Origin: Polaribacter sp. WD7
Lineage (GTDB): Bacteria > Bacteroidota > Bacteroidia > Flavobacteriales > Flavobacteriaceae
Length of the DNA: 64,000 nt
Direction: 5' to 3'
Assembly: GCF_003335085.1 (NCBI RefSeq)
Contig: NZ_QPEJ01000015.1
Span: 124,001 to 188,000, forward strand
Below the pieces are notes generated by a model, which was not told where the DNA came from, searched no databases, and saw nothing but the letters and a program-made list of their open reading frames with translations. Below are positions 26,751 through 34,928 of this stretch, one piece after another. The position numbers and the translations under genes are program-made. Positions within the stretch are counted from its first letter, which is position 1, and every line of letters begins with the position of its first letter.

Positions 26751-26781
26751 ACCGTGAGAGACATACCAGAAAACCGTTAGT
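26751..26781 (+). promoter_or_regulatory. Direct repeats fitting a LytTR regulator site
   Basis: ACCGTGAGA (26751-26759) and ACCGTTAGT (26773-26781) are direct repeats with starts 22 bases apart; the shared core is GAAAACCGT. The second copy fits the LytTR consensus fully and the first with mismatches. The 13-base gap matches LytTR sites. It lies 75 bases upstream of the nucleotidyltransferase operon. Confidence 0.45.
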
Positions 26782-26855
26782 ATTAATAGATACTAAATTT
26801 TTAGAATCTTTTTATTAATAGTATATTGCGTCATAATAAGAACTAAAACTTAGAC

Positions 26856-27872
26856 ATGAAAATAATAGTGCCAATGGCAGGAATTGGGTCTCGCTTAAGA
26901 CCTCATACCTTAACCATACCAAAACCTTTAACAGTAATTGCAGGAAAACCAATTGTGCAACGTTTAGTAGAAGACATCAGTTCTGTTGTAGATCAAAAGA
27001 TTGAAGAGATTGCATTTATTATTGGTCCTGCTGCTAAAGGTTTTCCTTCTGATACTTCAGATAAATTGATAAAGATCGCAGAAAAATTAGGAGCTAAAGG
27101 TTCGGTTTATGTTCAAGAAGAAGCATTAGGAACAGCTCATGCTATTTTTTGTGCAAAAGAGTCTTTGAGTGGACCATGTGTAGTTGCTTTTGCAGATACC
27201 TTATTTAAGGCAGATTTTAAGTTAGATGCTAATGCAGACGGTGCAATTTGGGTAAAACAAGTGGACGATCCTAGTGCTTTTGGGGTTGTAAAATTAAAAG
27301 ATGGTTACATTACAGATTTTGTAGAAAAACCAAAAGATTTTGTATCAGATTTAGCAATTATAGGTATTTATTATTTTAAAGATGGTGAGAAAGTTCGTGA
27401 AGAAATTCAACATTTAATAGATAATGATTTAAGAGAAAATGGAGAGTACCAATTAACTAATGTTTTAGAATCTTTGAAACAACAAGGAGCGAAATTTATT
27501 CCAGGAAAGGTGAATGCTTGGATGGATTGCGGTAAAAAAGACCCTACTGTAGATACCAATAAACAAGTTTTGGGATTTGAAGCGGCTGTGGGTAATAACT
27601 TAGTAGCGAGTAATGTAGTTTTAAATAATTCTGAAATAATACAACCTTGTTTTATTGGAGAAAACGTAGTTTTTAATGATAGTAAAATAGGACCATATGT
27701 TTCTATTGGTGCAAATAGTGTTGTTCATAATTCTACAATAAAAAATTCTCTAATTCAAACCAACGTAGAAATCTCTAACGCTACTCTAGATAATGCAATG
27801 ATTGGTAATCATGCAAAATATAATGCAAAATATACTTCTGTAAGTATTGGTGATTATACTGAATTAACCTAA
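26856..27872 (+). CDS. Sugar-phosphate nucleotidyltransferase with hexapeptide-repeat C-terminus
   Basis: 338 residues. The N-terminal transferase domain begins IIVPMAGIGSRLRPHTLTIPK, with the G-x-G-x-R-L and PKP pattern that binds the nucleotide, and has VVAFADTLF for the metal Asp. From about residue 245 the sequence turns into left-handed beta-helix hexapeptides (IIQPCFIGENVVFNDSKIGP). It should form a nucleotide sugar from NTP and a sugar-1-phosphate, glucose-1-phosphate being the usual guess. It is the first gene of a four-gene operon leading to an EnvC-like protein, so a cell-envelope role is likely. Confidence 0.88.
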   Translation: MKIIVPMAGIGSRLRPHTLTIPKPLTVIAGKPIVQRLVEDISSVVDQKIEEIAFIIGPAAKGFPSDTSDKLIKIAEKLGAKGSVYVQEEALGTAHAIFCAKESLSGPCVVAFADTLFKADFKLDANADGAIWVKQVDDPSAFGVVKLKDGYITDFVEKPKDFVSDLAIIGIYYFKDGEKVREEIQHLIDNDLRENGEYQLTNVLESLKQQGAKFIPGKVNAWMDCGKKDPTVDTNKQVLGFEAAVGNNLVASNVVLNNSEIIQPCFIGENVVFNDSKIGPYVSIGANSVVHNSTIKNSLIQTNVEISNATLDNAMIGNHAKYNAKYTSVSIGDYTELT

Positions 27873-27875
27873 CGT

Positions 27876-28856
27876 ATGTTTAGCATAATAAAACAAGAAA
27901 ACAACCAAAAAAGACAAGTAAAGTATTCTAAATTGTCTCTTTTGGTTTTGTTATTTATGCTAACCACTATTCAATTTTTTGGACAAGATAGTATTCCTGC
28001 TGCAAAAGATTTAACAGAAGAAAAAGAATTACAATTTCAACAGTTTTTCTTTAAAGCTTTGTCAGAAAAATCAATAGGAAATCATCAGAAAGCAATAGAG
28101 AATTTAGAAAGTTGTAATCAAATTTTAGAAAATGATGCTACTGTATTTTTTGAATTCTCTAAAAACTATTTTGAGCTTCATAAAATGTTGCTTGCTAAAG
28201 AATATATAAACAGAGCTTTACAAAAAGAACCTAAAAATGTTTGGATGTTAAAGCATTTGATTAAAATTCAAATAAAAAAAAGAGAATACAAAGAAGCTAT
28301 AACCAATCAACAAAAATTGATTGAAAAAAATATTGAAGAAAAAGAGTTTCTAATACAATTGTATTTGTATGATAGCGATTACGATAAAGCAATTTTATTG
28401 ATGGATGAAATGGAGTCTAAAAATGCGTTGTCTTCAAATCTAAAAAAGCTCAAAACTAATTTAGAAAATCGAAGAGAAAAAAAGGTAGTAAAAAAGAATA
28501 CGTTACTTGATTCTACATCTTTAAAAGAACAGTTTAAATCTAATAAAACCTATGTTGTTTTAAAGCAGATTTTAGATGCTTCTATAAACAATAAAGAAGA
28601 GCTACTAAGATATTCTGCAGAAGGTATCGCACTTTTTCCTGCACAACCTTATGTATATTTGGTACAAGCGAAAGCCTTAAATGGTCAAAAAAATTATCAA
28701 AAAGCATTGTTAGTACTAAAGAGTGGTATCGATTTTGTTATTGAAGACGATATGGAAGCCAGTTTTTACAAAGAAATGGCAATATCTTACAAAGGTTTGG
28801 GTAAATTGGAAGAGGAAAAAAAATTCTTAGAAAAGTCAAAAAAAGTAAAAAGCTAA
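27876..28856 (+). CDS. TPR-repeat protein with N-terminal signal/anchor
   Basis: 326 residues. A hydrophobic stretch (LSLLVLLFMLTTIQFFGQ) near residues 20-37 is a signal peptide. The rest is helical with tetratricopeptide-like repeats: SIGNHQKAIENLESCNQI, HKMLLAKEYINRALQKEP, REYKEAITNQQKLIE and NGQKNYQKALLVLKSG. Such repeats scaffold protein assemblies. It starts four bases after the nucleotidyltransferase stop and abuts the DUF4292 gene, so it belongs to the same operon. No specific function is known. Confidence 0.8.
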   Translation: MFSIIKQENNQKRQVKYSKLSLLVLLFMLTTIQFFGQDSIPAAKDLTEEKELQFQQFFFKALSEKSIGNHQKAIENLESCNQILENDATVFFEFSKNYFELHKMLLAKEYINRALQKEPKNVWMLKHLIKIQIKKREYKEAITNQQKLIEKNIEEKEFLIQLYLYDSDYDKAILLMDEMESKNALSSNLKKLKTNLENRREKKVVKKNTLLDSTSLKEQFKSNKTYVVLKQILDASINNKEELLRYSAEGIALFPAQPYVYLVQAKALNGQKNYQKALLVLKSGIDFVIEDDMEASFYKEMAISYKGLGKLEEEKKFLEKSKKVKS

Positions 28857-29627
28857 ATGAAATTTATAAAATATTTTCTTGTTTTTACATTGATATTTAC
28901 ATCTTGTAAATCAAAAAAAAATGTTACCGATGTTAAAGAAATAGTCAGAAATATGTCTGCTAAAAAAGTAGCTAGAAAACATGTTGCCGCTAATTTTGAT
29001 AAAAAATCTGTAAATGCGAAGTTAAAAGCAAATTTTAATAACGGAAAAGTAAAACAAAGTATTTCTGTGAGTTTACGAATGAAAAAAGATGAGGTTATTT
29101 GGTTAAAAGGGACTAAGTTTATTACTGTTTTTAAAGCTAAAATAACGCCAACATCAGTTAGCTATTATTCACCATTTGCAAAGAATTATTTTGAAGGAGA
29201 TTTTAACATGTTAAAAAAAATCCTAGGAGTAGATATTAATTTTGAACAACTTCAAAATCTATTACTGGGTCAATCTGTATTAAATGTCAAAGAACAAAAA
29301 CAAAATGTTATTATTAAAGACAATTCTTATATTTTGTCTCCAGAAATACAAGCACATATATTTGCTATTTTCTTTGCTGTAAATCCTACACACTTTAAAT
29401 TAGACAATCAATCTATAGTAAACCCTTTAAAGAATCAGCGATTAGATGTTACTTATCCTTCTTATAGTTTGATAGATAATGTTCTTTTTCCTGCTACAAT
29501 CAAAATCAAAGCAAAACAAGCTAATAGGTTTACAAATGTAAATTTTTTTCTAAAATCTGTAGCGTTTGATACTGATTTTGAAACCCCTTTTACAATACCT
29601 AATGGATATAAAGAGTTAAAGTTATAG
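28857..29627 (+). CDS. DUF4292 lipoprotein
   Basis: 256 residues. The lipobox is LIFTSC at residues 12-17. The remaining protein matches the DUF4292 pattern, with VSLRMKKDEVIWLKG and a following SYYSPFAKNYFEGDF, reminiscent of LolB/LolA-like lipoprotein-binding folds. In flavobacteria this gene sits between a TPR gene and an EnvC-like gene, as here. Its ATG follows the TPR stop directly and its TAG overlaps the next GTG start. A lipoprotein-handling role is speculation from the fold resemblance. Confidence 0.85.
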   Translation: MKFIKYFLVFTLIFTSCKSKKNVTDVKEIVRNMSAKKVARKHVAANFDKKSVNAKLKANFNNGKVKQSISVSLRMKKDEVIWLKGTKFITVFKAKITPTSVSYYSPFAKNYFEGDFNMLKKILGVDINFEQLQNLLLGQSVLNVKEQKQNVIIKDNSYILSPEIQAHIFAIFFAVNPTHFKLDNQSIVNPLKNQRLDVTYPSYSLIDNVLFPATIKIKAKQANRFTNVNFFLKSVAFDTDFETPFTIPNGYKELKL

Positions 29628-30862
29628 TGATTCAAAAATATTTTTACATATCGGTTGCATTTGTATTTATCTGTATTTTTTCTATATCTGCTCAGACTAG
29701 AAAACAGTTAGAAGCACAGCGTAAAAAACTGAATTTAGAAATGAAGCAAGTAAACAACTTGTTGTTTAAAGAACAGAAAAAAGAAAAAAATGCATTAGAG
29801 GATTTAAAAGATATCAACAAAAAAATAGATTTAAGAGAAAAACTTATTGCAACCATTAATTCTGAAGCCACAATTTTATCTAAAGAAATTACTAAAAACG
29901 AATCTGAAATACAACAGCTTAATAAAAAATTAGCCGATTTAAAAAAAGATTATGCTGATATGATTTTTAAATCATACAAAAGTAAATCGCAACAAAGTAG
30001 GTTTATGTTTTTATTGTCTTCTAAAAATTTCTACCAAGCTTATAAGCGTTTAGAGTACATGAAACAGTACACTAGGTTTAGAAAAAAACAGGGTGAAGAA
30101 ATTACGATTCAGTCAAAAATTATCCAAAAATTAAATGATTCTTTAGCGTATCAAAAAAGAGTAAAAGACACTTTAATTCTATCCGAAAAAGAACAGAAAG
30201 AGCAGATAGAAACAGATAAGAAGAAGCAAGAGAATCTAATATCTACCATAAAGAAGCGAGAAAGTAAATACAAAAGAGATCTTCAGAAAAAGATTAAAGA
30301 AGAGAAAAAAATTACTGCAAGAATAGATAAACTTATTAGAGAAGAAATTGCTAGAGCCAATAGAATTGCAAAAGAAAAATTAAAATCTAAGGGAAATACA
30401 GTTAAAAAAAATGAGTTTTTACTAAGTCCAGAAGCCAAAGCTTTGGCAGCAAAATTTGAATTGAATAGAGGAAAACTGCCTTGGCCTGTAGATGAAGGTT
30501 TAATTGTAAGACGTTTTGGCAATCAACCCCATCCAACTTTTCCAGGAATAACTGTAAACGGAACAGGTTTGCATATTGTAACTAAAACAGGCAATAGTGC
30601 TAAAGCTATTTTTAACGGAAAAGTTTTGAATGTCTTGGTGAACTCAGAAGGAAGAAGAAATGTATTAATACAGCATGGTAATTATATTTCTTCATATAAT
30701 AACCTTGAGAAATCCTTTGTAAAGAAAGGAGATGCTGTAGAGACAGGGCAAGAATTAGGGCAAATTTTTACGGATAAAGTCTCTAAAAAAACGAAATTAA
30801 TATTTGTTCTATTTAAAAATACCACACGTTTAAATCCATCTTCTTGGATTTTGAAAAGATAA
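29627..30862 (+). CDS. EnvC-like murein hydrolase activator (M23/LytM domain)
   Basis: 411 residues from a GTG start that overlaps the preceding stop. A signal peptide (FICIFSISAQ) is followed by long coiled coils (about 25-110 and 160-255) and a C-terminal LytM domain (about 285-411). The zinc ligands of active M23 peptidases are not there: the HxxxD region reads GLHIVTKTG, and the HxH region reads LIFVLFKNTTR. This matches EnvC-type activators, which bind and switch on amidases instead of cutting peptidoglycan themselves. The likely role is septal wall splitting. Confidence 0.88.
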   Translation: MIQKYFYISVAFVFICIFSISAQTRKQLEAQRKKLNLEMKQVNNLLFKEQKKEKNALEDLKDINKKIDLREKLIATINSEATILSKEITKNESEIQQLNKKLADLKKDYADMIFKSYKSKSQQSRFMFLLSSKNFYQAYKRLEYMKQYTRFRKKQGEEITIQSKIIQKLNDSLAYQKRVKDTLILSEKEQKEQIETDKKKQENLISTIKKRESKYKRDLQKKIKEEKKITARIDKLIREEIARANRIAKEKLKSKGNTVKKNEFLLSPEAKALAAKFELNRGKLPWPVDEGLIVRRFGNQPHPTFPGITVNGTGLHIVTKTGNSAKAIFNGKVLNVLVNSEGRRNVLIQHGNYISSYNNLEKSFVKKGDAVETGQELGQIFTDKVSKKTKLIFVLFKNTTRLNPSSWILKR

Positions 30863-30930
30863 AATTTTTTAAAGTATCATTTGTGTTAATTGTAGTATCA
30901 TATGCATTAAAAGATTACTTTCATCTTCTT

Positions 30931-30938
30931 TAGCTTTG
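30931..30938 (+). promoter_or_regulatory. -7 box before the PfpI-family gene
   Basis: TAGCTTTG, a full match to TAnnTTTG, lies 50 bases before the ATG at 30989. No clear -33 element. Confidence 0.45.
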
Positions 30939-30988
30939 TAATGAGGTTAAGAAAATCTTGACCATGTAATGAATAAAAATTTTTACAA

Positions 30989-31549
30989 ATGGAAAATTTG
31001 AATAGAAAGAAAGTTGCAATTTTAGCAACAAATGGTTTTGAAGAAAGCGAATTAAGAGAACCTAAAAGAGCATTAGAAGAAGCAGGCGCAGATGTTGATA
31101 TTATATCTTTACAACCTGGAGAAATCAAGTCTTGGGCAGATGGAGACTGGGGAAAAAAATATCAGGTAGACAAAACTTTAAATGAAGTTACTCAAGATGA
31201 TTACAATGCATTGGTTCTACCGGGAGGAGTTATAAATCCTGATTTGTTGAGAAGAGAAGAAAAAGCGATAGATTTTGTGCGTTCATTTTTTGATCATCAT
31301 AAACCAGTAGCGGCTATTTGTCATGCACCATGGTTGTTAGCAGAAGCAGGTGTGTTAAAAGGAAGAGAAGTTACCTCATTTAGCTCAATTAAAACAGACA
31401 TTATAAATGCAGGAGCAAATTGGAGAGATGAAGAAGTAGTTGTAGATTCAGGTCTTGTAACAAGTAGAAAGCCAGATGATTTACCAGCATTTAACTCAAA
31501 ATTGGTAGAAGAGGTTTACGAAGGGAAACATGAAGAACAAACTGTCTAA
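30989..31549 (+). CDS. DJ-1/PfpI family protein (YhbO-like)
   Basis: 186 residues. The class-I glutamine-amidotransferase-like fold has the nucleophile elbow AAICHAPWLLAEAG (Cys near residue 111), the conserved NGFEESELREPKRAL with the partner Glu, and ALVLPGGVINPDLL. Relatives are stress proteins with reported deglycase, chaperone or peptidase activity; which one applies is debated in the family. It is monocistronic, with a promoter box upstream and a strong terminator downstream. Confidence 0.9.
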   Translation: MENLNRKKVAILATNGFEESELREPKRALEEAGADVDIISLQPGEIKSWADGDWGKKYQVDKTLNEVTQDDYNALVLPGGVINPDLLRREEKAIDFVRSFFDHHKPVAAICHAPWLLAEAGVLKGREVTSFSSIKTDIINAGANWRDEEVVVDSGLVTSRKPDDLPAFNSKLVEEVYEGKHEEQTV

Positions 31550-31564
31550 TATTATAGCTATTAG

Positions 31565-31616
31565 AAGTATCAATAAAAAAAGTGTGGGTTTACCCACACT
31601 TTTTTTATTGATACTT
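31565..31616. terminator. Bidirectional terminator, 25-base perfect palindrome
   Basis: Perfect 25-base arms (31565-31589 and 31592-31616) flank a TT loop, with a GTGTGGGT/ACCCACAC core and A7/T7 runs. The stop codon of the leftward MscS gene lies inside the right arm. Confidence 0.9.
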
Positions 31617-32093
31617 AATCATTTTTTGAAGAATCATTGAATTGGGTAAACTGATATGTTTACCCTCTTTTGTTTTTAGTGTTATAAAAAAAGCTCCAAT
31701 ATCTTTTATTTCTCCAATAATATCGTTGTCTTTTTCCATAATAGTTATCGTGTCTCCAATCTTTACAGGGTAATTTATAAAAAGTATAATACCAGCAGTA
31801 ATATTAGAAAGAATAGACCATTGTGCAAAAAAAGCAATACCTAAAACGGTTAAAAAAGAGGAGATAAATAATAGCAATTGTTCTTCGCTAACCCCCCAAA
31901 TAAAAGCAATTATAATAAATGAAGTAACGTAAATGACTACGCTTATAACTTTATTGGTAACAATTATTCTAGATTTTTGAAAGCCAAATTTTGCTTGTAT
32001 TTTTCGTAAAGAGTTTGTAATCAACAAACGCAAAAGAATAGCAACAACAAAAATTGCTACAGAAAGTATTAATTTGTGATTGTCTAAAAACAT
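31605..32093 (-). CDS. Small MscS-family mechanosensitive channel protein
   Basis: 162 residues. Three hydrophobic helices are followed by a beta domain: LGIAFFAQWSILSNITAGIILF and NYPVKIGDTITI are the pore-helix and beta-domain hallmarks of MscS. The C-terminal alpha/beta cage of MscS is absent, so it is a minimal version. It should open under membrane tension to release solutes. It starts ten bases after the thioesterase stop and is probably co-transcribed with it. Confidence 0.85.
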   Translation of the reverse strand: MFLDNHKLILSVAIFVVAILLRLLITNSLRKIQAKFGFQKSRIIVTNKVISVVIYVTSFIIIAFIWGVSEEQLLLFISSFLTVLGIAFFAQWSILSNITAGIILFINYPVKIGDTITIMEKDNDIIGEIKDIGAFFITLKTKEGKHISLPNSMILQKMIKYQ

Positions 32094-32103
32094 AATATTT
32101 AAT

Positions 32104-32613
32104 TTAACTAAATAGAGCCTTTAACTCAGTGGCTTCATCAGGATTTAATTTATTAGCCAATACTAAACTGAGTTGTTTTCTGCGCAAGGCACTATCAAAG
32201 CGCTCTTTTTCTAACTTAGTTTTGGGAATAATTTGAGGAATAACAACTGGCTTTCCTGTTTCATCAACTGCTACAAAAGTATAAATACCCTCATTAACTT
32301 TGGTTTTAGAAAGCGATTGTCTGTCTTCTATCCAAACATCAACATAAATTTCCATAGAGGTTGTAAACGCTCTAGAAACTTTTGCTTCAATAGTAACTAC
32401 ACTTCCTACCGGTACAGATTTATTAAAAGCAACATGGTTTACAGAGGCTGTTACTACAATTCTTCTAGAATGTCTTCTAGCAGCTATACTGCATGCTCTA
32501 TCCATTCTTGCCAAAAGTTCACCACCAAAAAGATTGTCTAAGTAATTAGTTTCACCAGGTAAAACAAGGTCTGTGAGAATCGTTAAAGATTCTGAAGGTG
32601 TTTTTGCTTCCAT
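32104..32613 (-). CDS. Acyl-CoA thioesterase (hotdog fold, YciA-like)
   Basis: About 169 residues. The hotdog motif FGGELLARMDRACSIAARRHS gives the central helix, with VNHVAFNKSVPVGSVVTIEA beside it. This is the pattern of YciA/BFIT-type acyl-CoA hydrolases. It hydrolyses acyl-CoA to free acid and CoA; chain preference is unknown. The ATG at 32613 is preferred over a TTG directly before it. A perfect TATCTTTG box (32634-32627) lies 13 bases upstream, implying a leader of about seven bases. Confidence 0.9.
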   Translation of the reverse strand: MEAKTPSESLTILTDLVLPGETNYLDNLFGGELLARMDRACSIAARRHSRRIVVTASVNHVAFNKSVPVGSVVTIEAKVSRAFTTSMEIYVDVWIEDRQSLSKTKVNEGIYTFVAVDETGKPVVIPQIIPKTKLEKERFDSALRRKQLSLVLANKLNPDEATELKALFS

Positions 32614-32626
32614 CAAATATTTTCTG

Positions 32627-32634
32627 CAAAGATA
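32627..32634 (-). promoter_or_regulatory. -7 box of the thioesterase-MscS operon
   Basis: On the minus strand TATCTTTG matches TAnnTTTG fully and ends 13 bases before the start codon. Confidence 0.5.
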
Positions 32635-32693
32635 AGTATCACTTATGTAAAAGTGAAGTTAAAATATTTGAAAAGAAAAAGTATATTTTAAAA

Positions 32694-33593
32694 TTACTTA
32701 ATTAACAACCAAGCGTCTTTAGAAACTGTATCTTGAATTTTATACAATTCATTTGTAGCTTTATATCTGTTACTGTAACTGTTAAAACTTACTTGAGTTA
32801 AACCCCATTTATTGGTGCCAATAATTTTTGAGTCGTACCCTTTAGCTTTTAATTCTTTAACCTTTTTTTCTGCATTTTCTACATATTGAAAAGCACCAGC
32901 AACTACATGAAAAGGTTTAGAAATTTCTTTAGAAACATTTAATTCTAAAGTTGGTAAAGGATTAGAGATAACAAAAGTTGCAGTCTGAATTTTTTTTTCT
33001 AAAGCTTTTTGTTGATTTGCAAAATGTTGTTCCTCTTGATAGTTGTCATAACCATTATAACTAACGAAACCTAAAGTTAGTAAAATAGCAGCTGTAGCAG
33101 CGTATTTTATAAATGCAGGCACTCCTTTTTTCTCTTCTTTTTGAAGAATCGGTACTACTAGCTTACTATTGGTTGCTCTAGAAATACTAGAAGATTCAAA
33201 AGAAGCAAGACCAAATGAAGCAGTTAAATAGTTATTAGCGGTATTAGGTTCAAAAACCAATTGCTTTTCTTCGTTTAAGGATAACATACCAATATTATCT
33301 ATATGAATAGAAGAAGATTGTAACTCATTTTTCCACTTTATTACACATAAAGAGATAGCTGTAGCTGCTTTTTCAAAAGAAATATTTTCTGAAGAAGCAA
33401 TATAATTGGCTAATAAACCATCGTTATGCTTTAAATGGCTATTAAACATTAATTGTTTTGTTGGCGGATAAAAAGAATGGTTTTCTGTATTTATTTTTGC
33501 GCCAATTCGATTGGTTATAAAACCTCCAAAATCAGGTACAATTACACAATCGTATCTGTACAATAAATCGTTAATATAGTTAGCTATTGTCAT
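32694..33593 (-). CDS. SPOR-domain protein with N-terminal HU-CCDC81-like domains
   Basis: 299 residues. The first 140 residues (YDCVIVPDFGGFITNRIGAK and IHIDNIGMLSLNEEKQLVFE) match the CCDC81-like prokaryotic HU domains. A single membrane helix follows (AATAAILLTLGFVSYNGYD, about 170-185), and a C-terminal SPOR domain (FHVVAGAFQYVENAEKKVKE) binds septal peptidoglycan. The topology suggests cytoplasmic HU-like domains and a periplasmic SPOR domain, possibly linking chromosome and septum. A TAATTTTG box (33606-33599) ends five bases before the ATG, so the mRNA could be leaderless. Confidence 0.85.
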   Translation of the reverse strand: MTIANYINDLLYRYDCVIVPDFGGFITNRIGAKINTENHSFYPPTKQLMFNSHLKHNDGLLANYIASSENISFEKAATAISLCVIKWKNELQSSSIHIDNIGMLSLNEEKQLVFEPNTANNYLTASFGLASFESSSISRATNSKLVVPILQKEEKKGVPAFIKYAATAAILLTLGFVSYNGYDNYQEEQHFANQQKALEKKIQTATFVISNPLPTLELNVSKEISKPFHVVAGAFQYVENAEKKVKELKAKGYDSKIIGTNKWGLTQVSFNSYSNRYKATNELYKIQDTVSKDAWLLIK

Positions 33594-33598
33594 TATAA

Positions 33599-33606
33599 CA
33601 AAATTA
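33599..33606 (-). promoter_or_regulatory. -7 box abutting the SPOR gene start
   Basis: On the minus strand TAATTTTG fits TAnnTTTG and ends five bases before the ATG. No -33 match was found, so this is tentative. Confidence 0.35.
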
Positions 33607-33793
33607 AAAAAATACTAATAGGATAGCATAAAATTATAAAAAATTTATTCACAAATTTTTAAATATATAAACATGAAAAACAAATGACATCCTAGTGTAT
33701 TGAAAATCAAACTTAAAACAGATATACGACTTACATTGTTTATTTTTTTAGATTTTTTACAAATATTTGTACATTGTTGTTAATTGTTATGAA

Positions 33794-34894
33794 ATGAAAG
33801 AAAAAGAATTACTTGCTGTTTTAAGACTGCAAAAATCTAAAGCTATTGGAGATATTTTAGCTAAAAAACTTATTGCTAATGTAGGTTGTGCAGAAGATGT
33901 ATTTAATGAGAAACCTGCTTTTTTGCAAAAAATTAACGGTATTGGAGCAAATACATTAAAACATCTTTTTGATAAGAAAAACATACATTTAGCAGAAGAA
34001 GAATTAAAATATATTCAAAATAAAAAAATTGAATACACTTATTTTTTAGAAAATGACTATCCAAAACATTTGCAAAATTGTATTGATAGCCCAATATTGA
34101 TGTTTAAAGATGGAAATTTAGATTTTTCTAACCGAAAGATAATTTCTATCGTTGGCACAAGAAATATAAGTTCTTATGGAAGGACATTTTGTAACCAATT
34201 GATTGATGAACTTGCAACTTATGATCCAATAATTGTTAGCGGATTTGCTTATGGTGTAGATATTTGTGCTCACAAAGCAGCAATACAAAACAAATTACAA
34301 ACCATAGCTGTTTTAGCACATGGATTTGAGCAGATTTACCCTAAAATACACAAGAAATACATACATCAAGTTAACGAAAAAGGAGGTTTTTTAACTGAGT
34401 TTTGGAGTAATGAAAACCCATTAAGAGAAAATTTTCTAAAAAGAAATAGAGTAGTAGCGGGTATTTCTGAAGCTACAATAATAATAGAATCTGCATCTAA
34501 AGGAGGTTCATTAGTCACCGCAGATATTGCCAATTCTTATAGTAGAGATGTATTTGCTGTTCCTGGTAGAGTTACAGATGTATATAGTAAAGGATGCAAC
34601 AGTCTTATAAAAAATAACAAGGCACATTTGCTAAGTTCTGCTTCAGATTTGGTTAAAATGCTAAATTGGGATCTTCAAGAAAAATCTACACCAATACAAA
34701 AAGAATTATTTGTAGATTTAGATGAAAATGAACAAAAAATCTATGACATTTTAAAAGAACAAGGAGCTTTATTAATAGATATTATTGCACTAAAAAGCAA
34801 CATCCCTAATTATCAATTATCTTCAATTTTATTGCAAATGGAGTTAAAAGGTGTTCTAAAACCTTTACCAGGAAAGATGTTTGAAATCTTCTAA
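33794..34894 (+). CDS. dprA: DNA-processing protein DprA
   Basis: 366 residues from the ATG at 33794, which gives MKEKELLAVLRLQKSKAIG and fits the family. An N-terminal helical domain with a helix-hairpin-helix (LQKINGIGANTLKHLF) precedes the Rossmann-like core: VSGFAYGVDICAHKAAI, RVVAGISEATIIIESASKGG and VFAVPGRVTDVYSKGCN. A winged-helix C-terminal domain completes it. DprA loads RecA on incoming single-stranded DNA during natural transformation. Its end contains the promoter of the next gene. Confidence 0.95.
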   Translation: MKEKELLAVLRLQKSKAIGDILAKKLIANVGCAEDVFNEKPAFLQKINGIGANTLKHLFDKKNIHLAEEELKYIQNKKIEYTYFLENDYPKHLQNCIDSPILMFKDGNLDFSNRKIISIVGTRNISSYGRTFCNQLIDELATYDPIIVSGFAYGVDICAHKAAIQNKLQTIAVLAHGFEQIYPKIHKKYIHQVNEKGGFLTEFWSNENPLRENFLKRNRVVAGISEATIIIESASKGGSLVTADIANSYSRDVFAVPGRVTDVYSKGCNSLIKNNKAHLLSSASDLVKMLNWDLQEKSTPIQKELFVDLDENEQKIYDILKEQGALLIDIIALKSNIPNYQLSSILLQMELKGVLKPLPGKMFEIF

Positions 34895-34909
34895 ATATCC
34901 CTATTTTTG
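34880..34909 (+). promoter_or_regulatory. Promoter of the kinase-like gene
   Basis: TTTG (34880-34883) and TATTTTTG (34902-34909) are separated by 18 bases, matching the Bacteroidota consensus. It lies across the dprA stop codon and supports the ATG at 34929 as start. Confidence 0.65.
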
Positions 34910-34928
34910 TGAAAGATCAGTCTGTAAA

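Noticed and set aside
32233..32541. Plus-strand frame opposite the thioesterase gene
   Set aside because: Composition (Asn, Arg, Tyr, Ser runs) is typical of a shadow frame; the thioesterase is clearly real.
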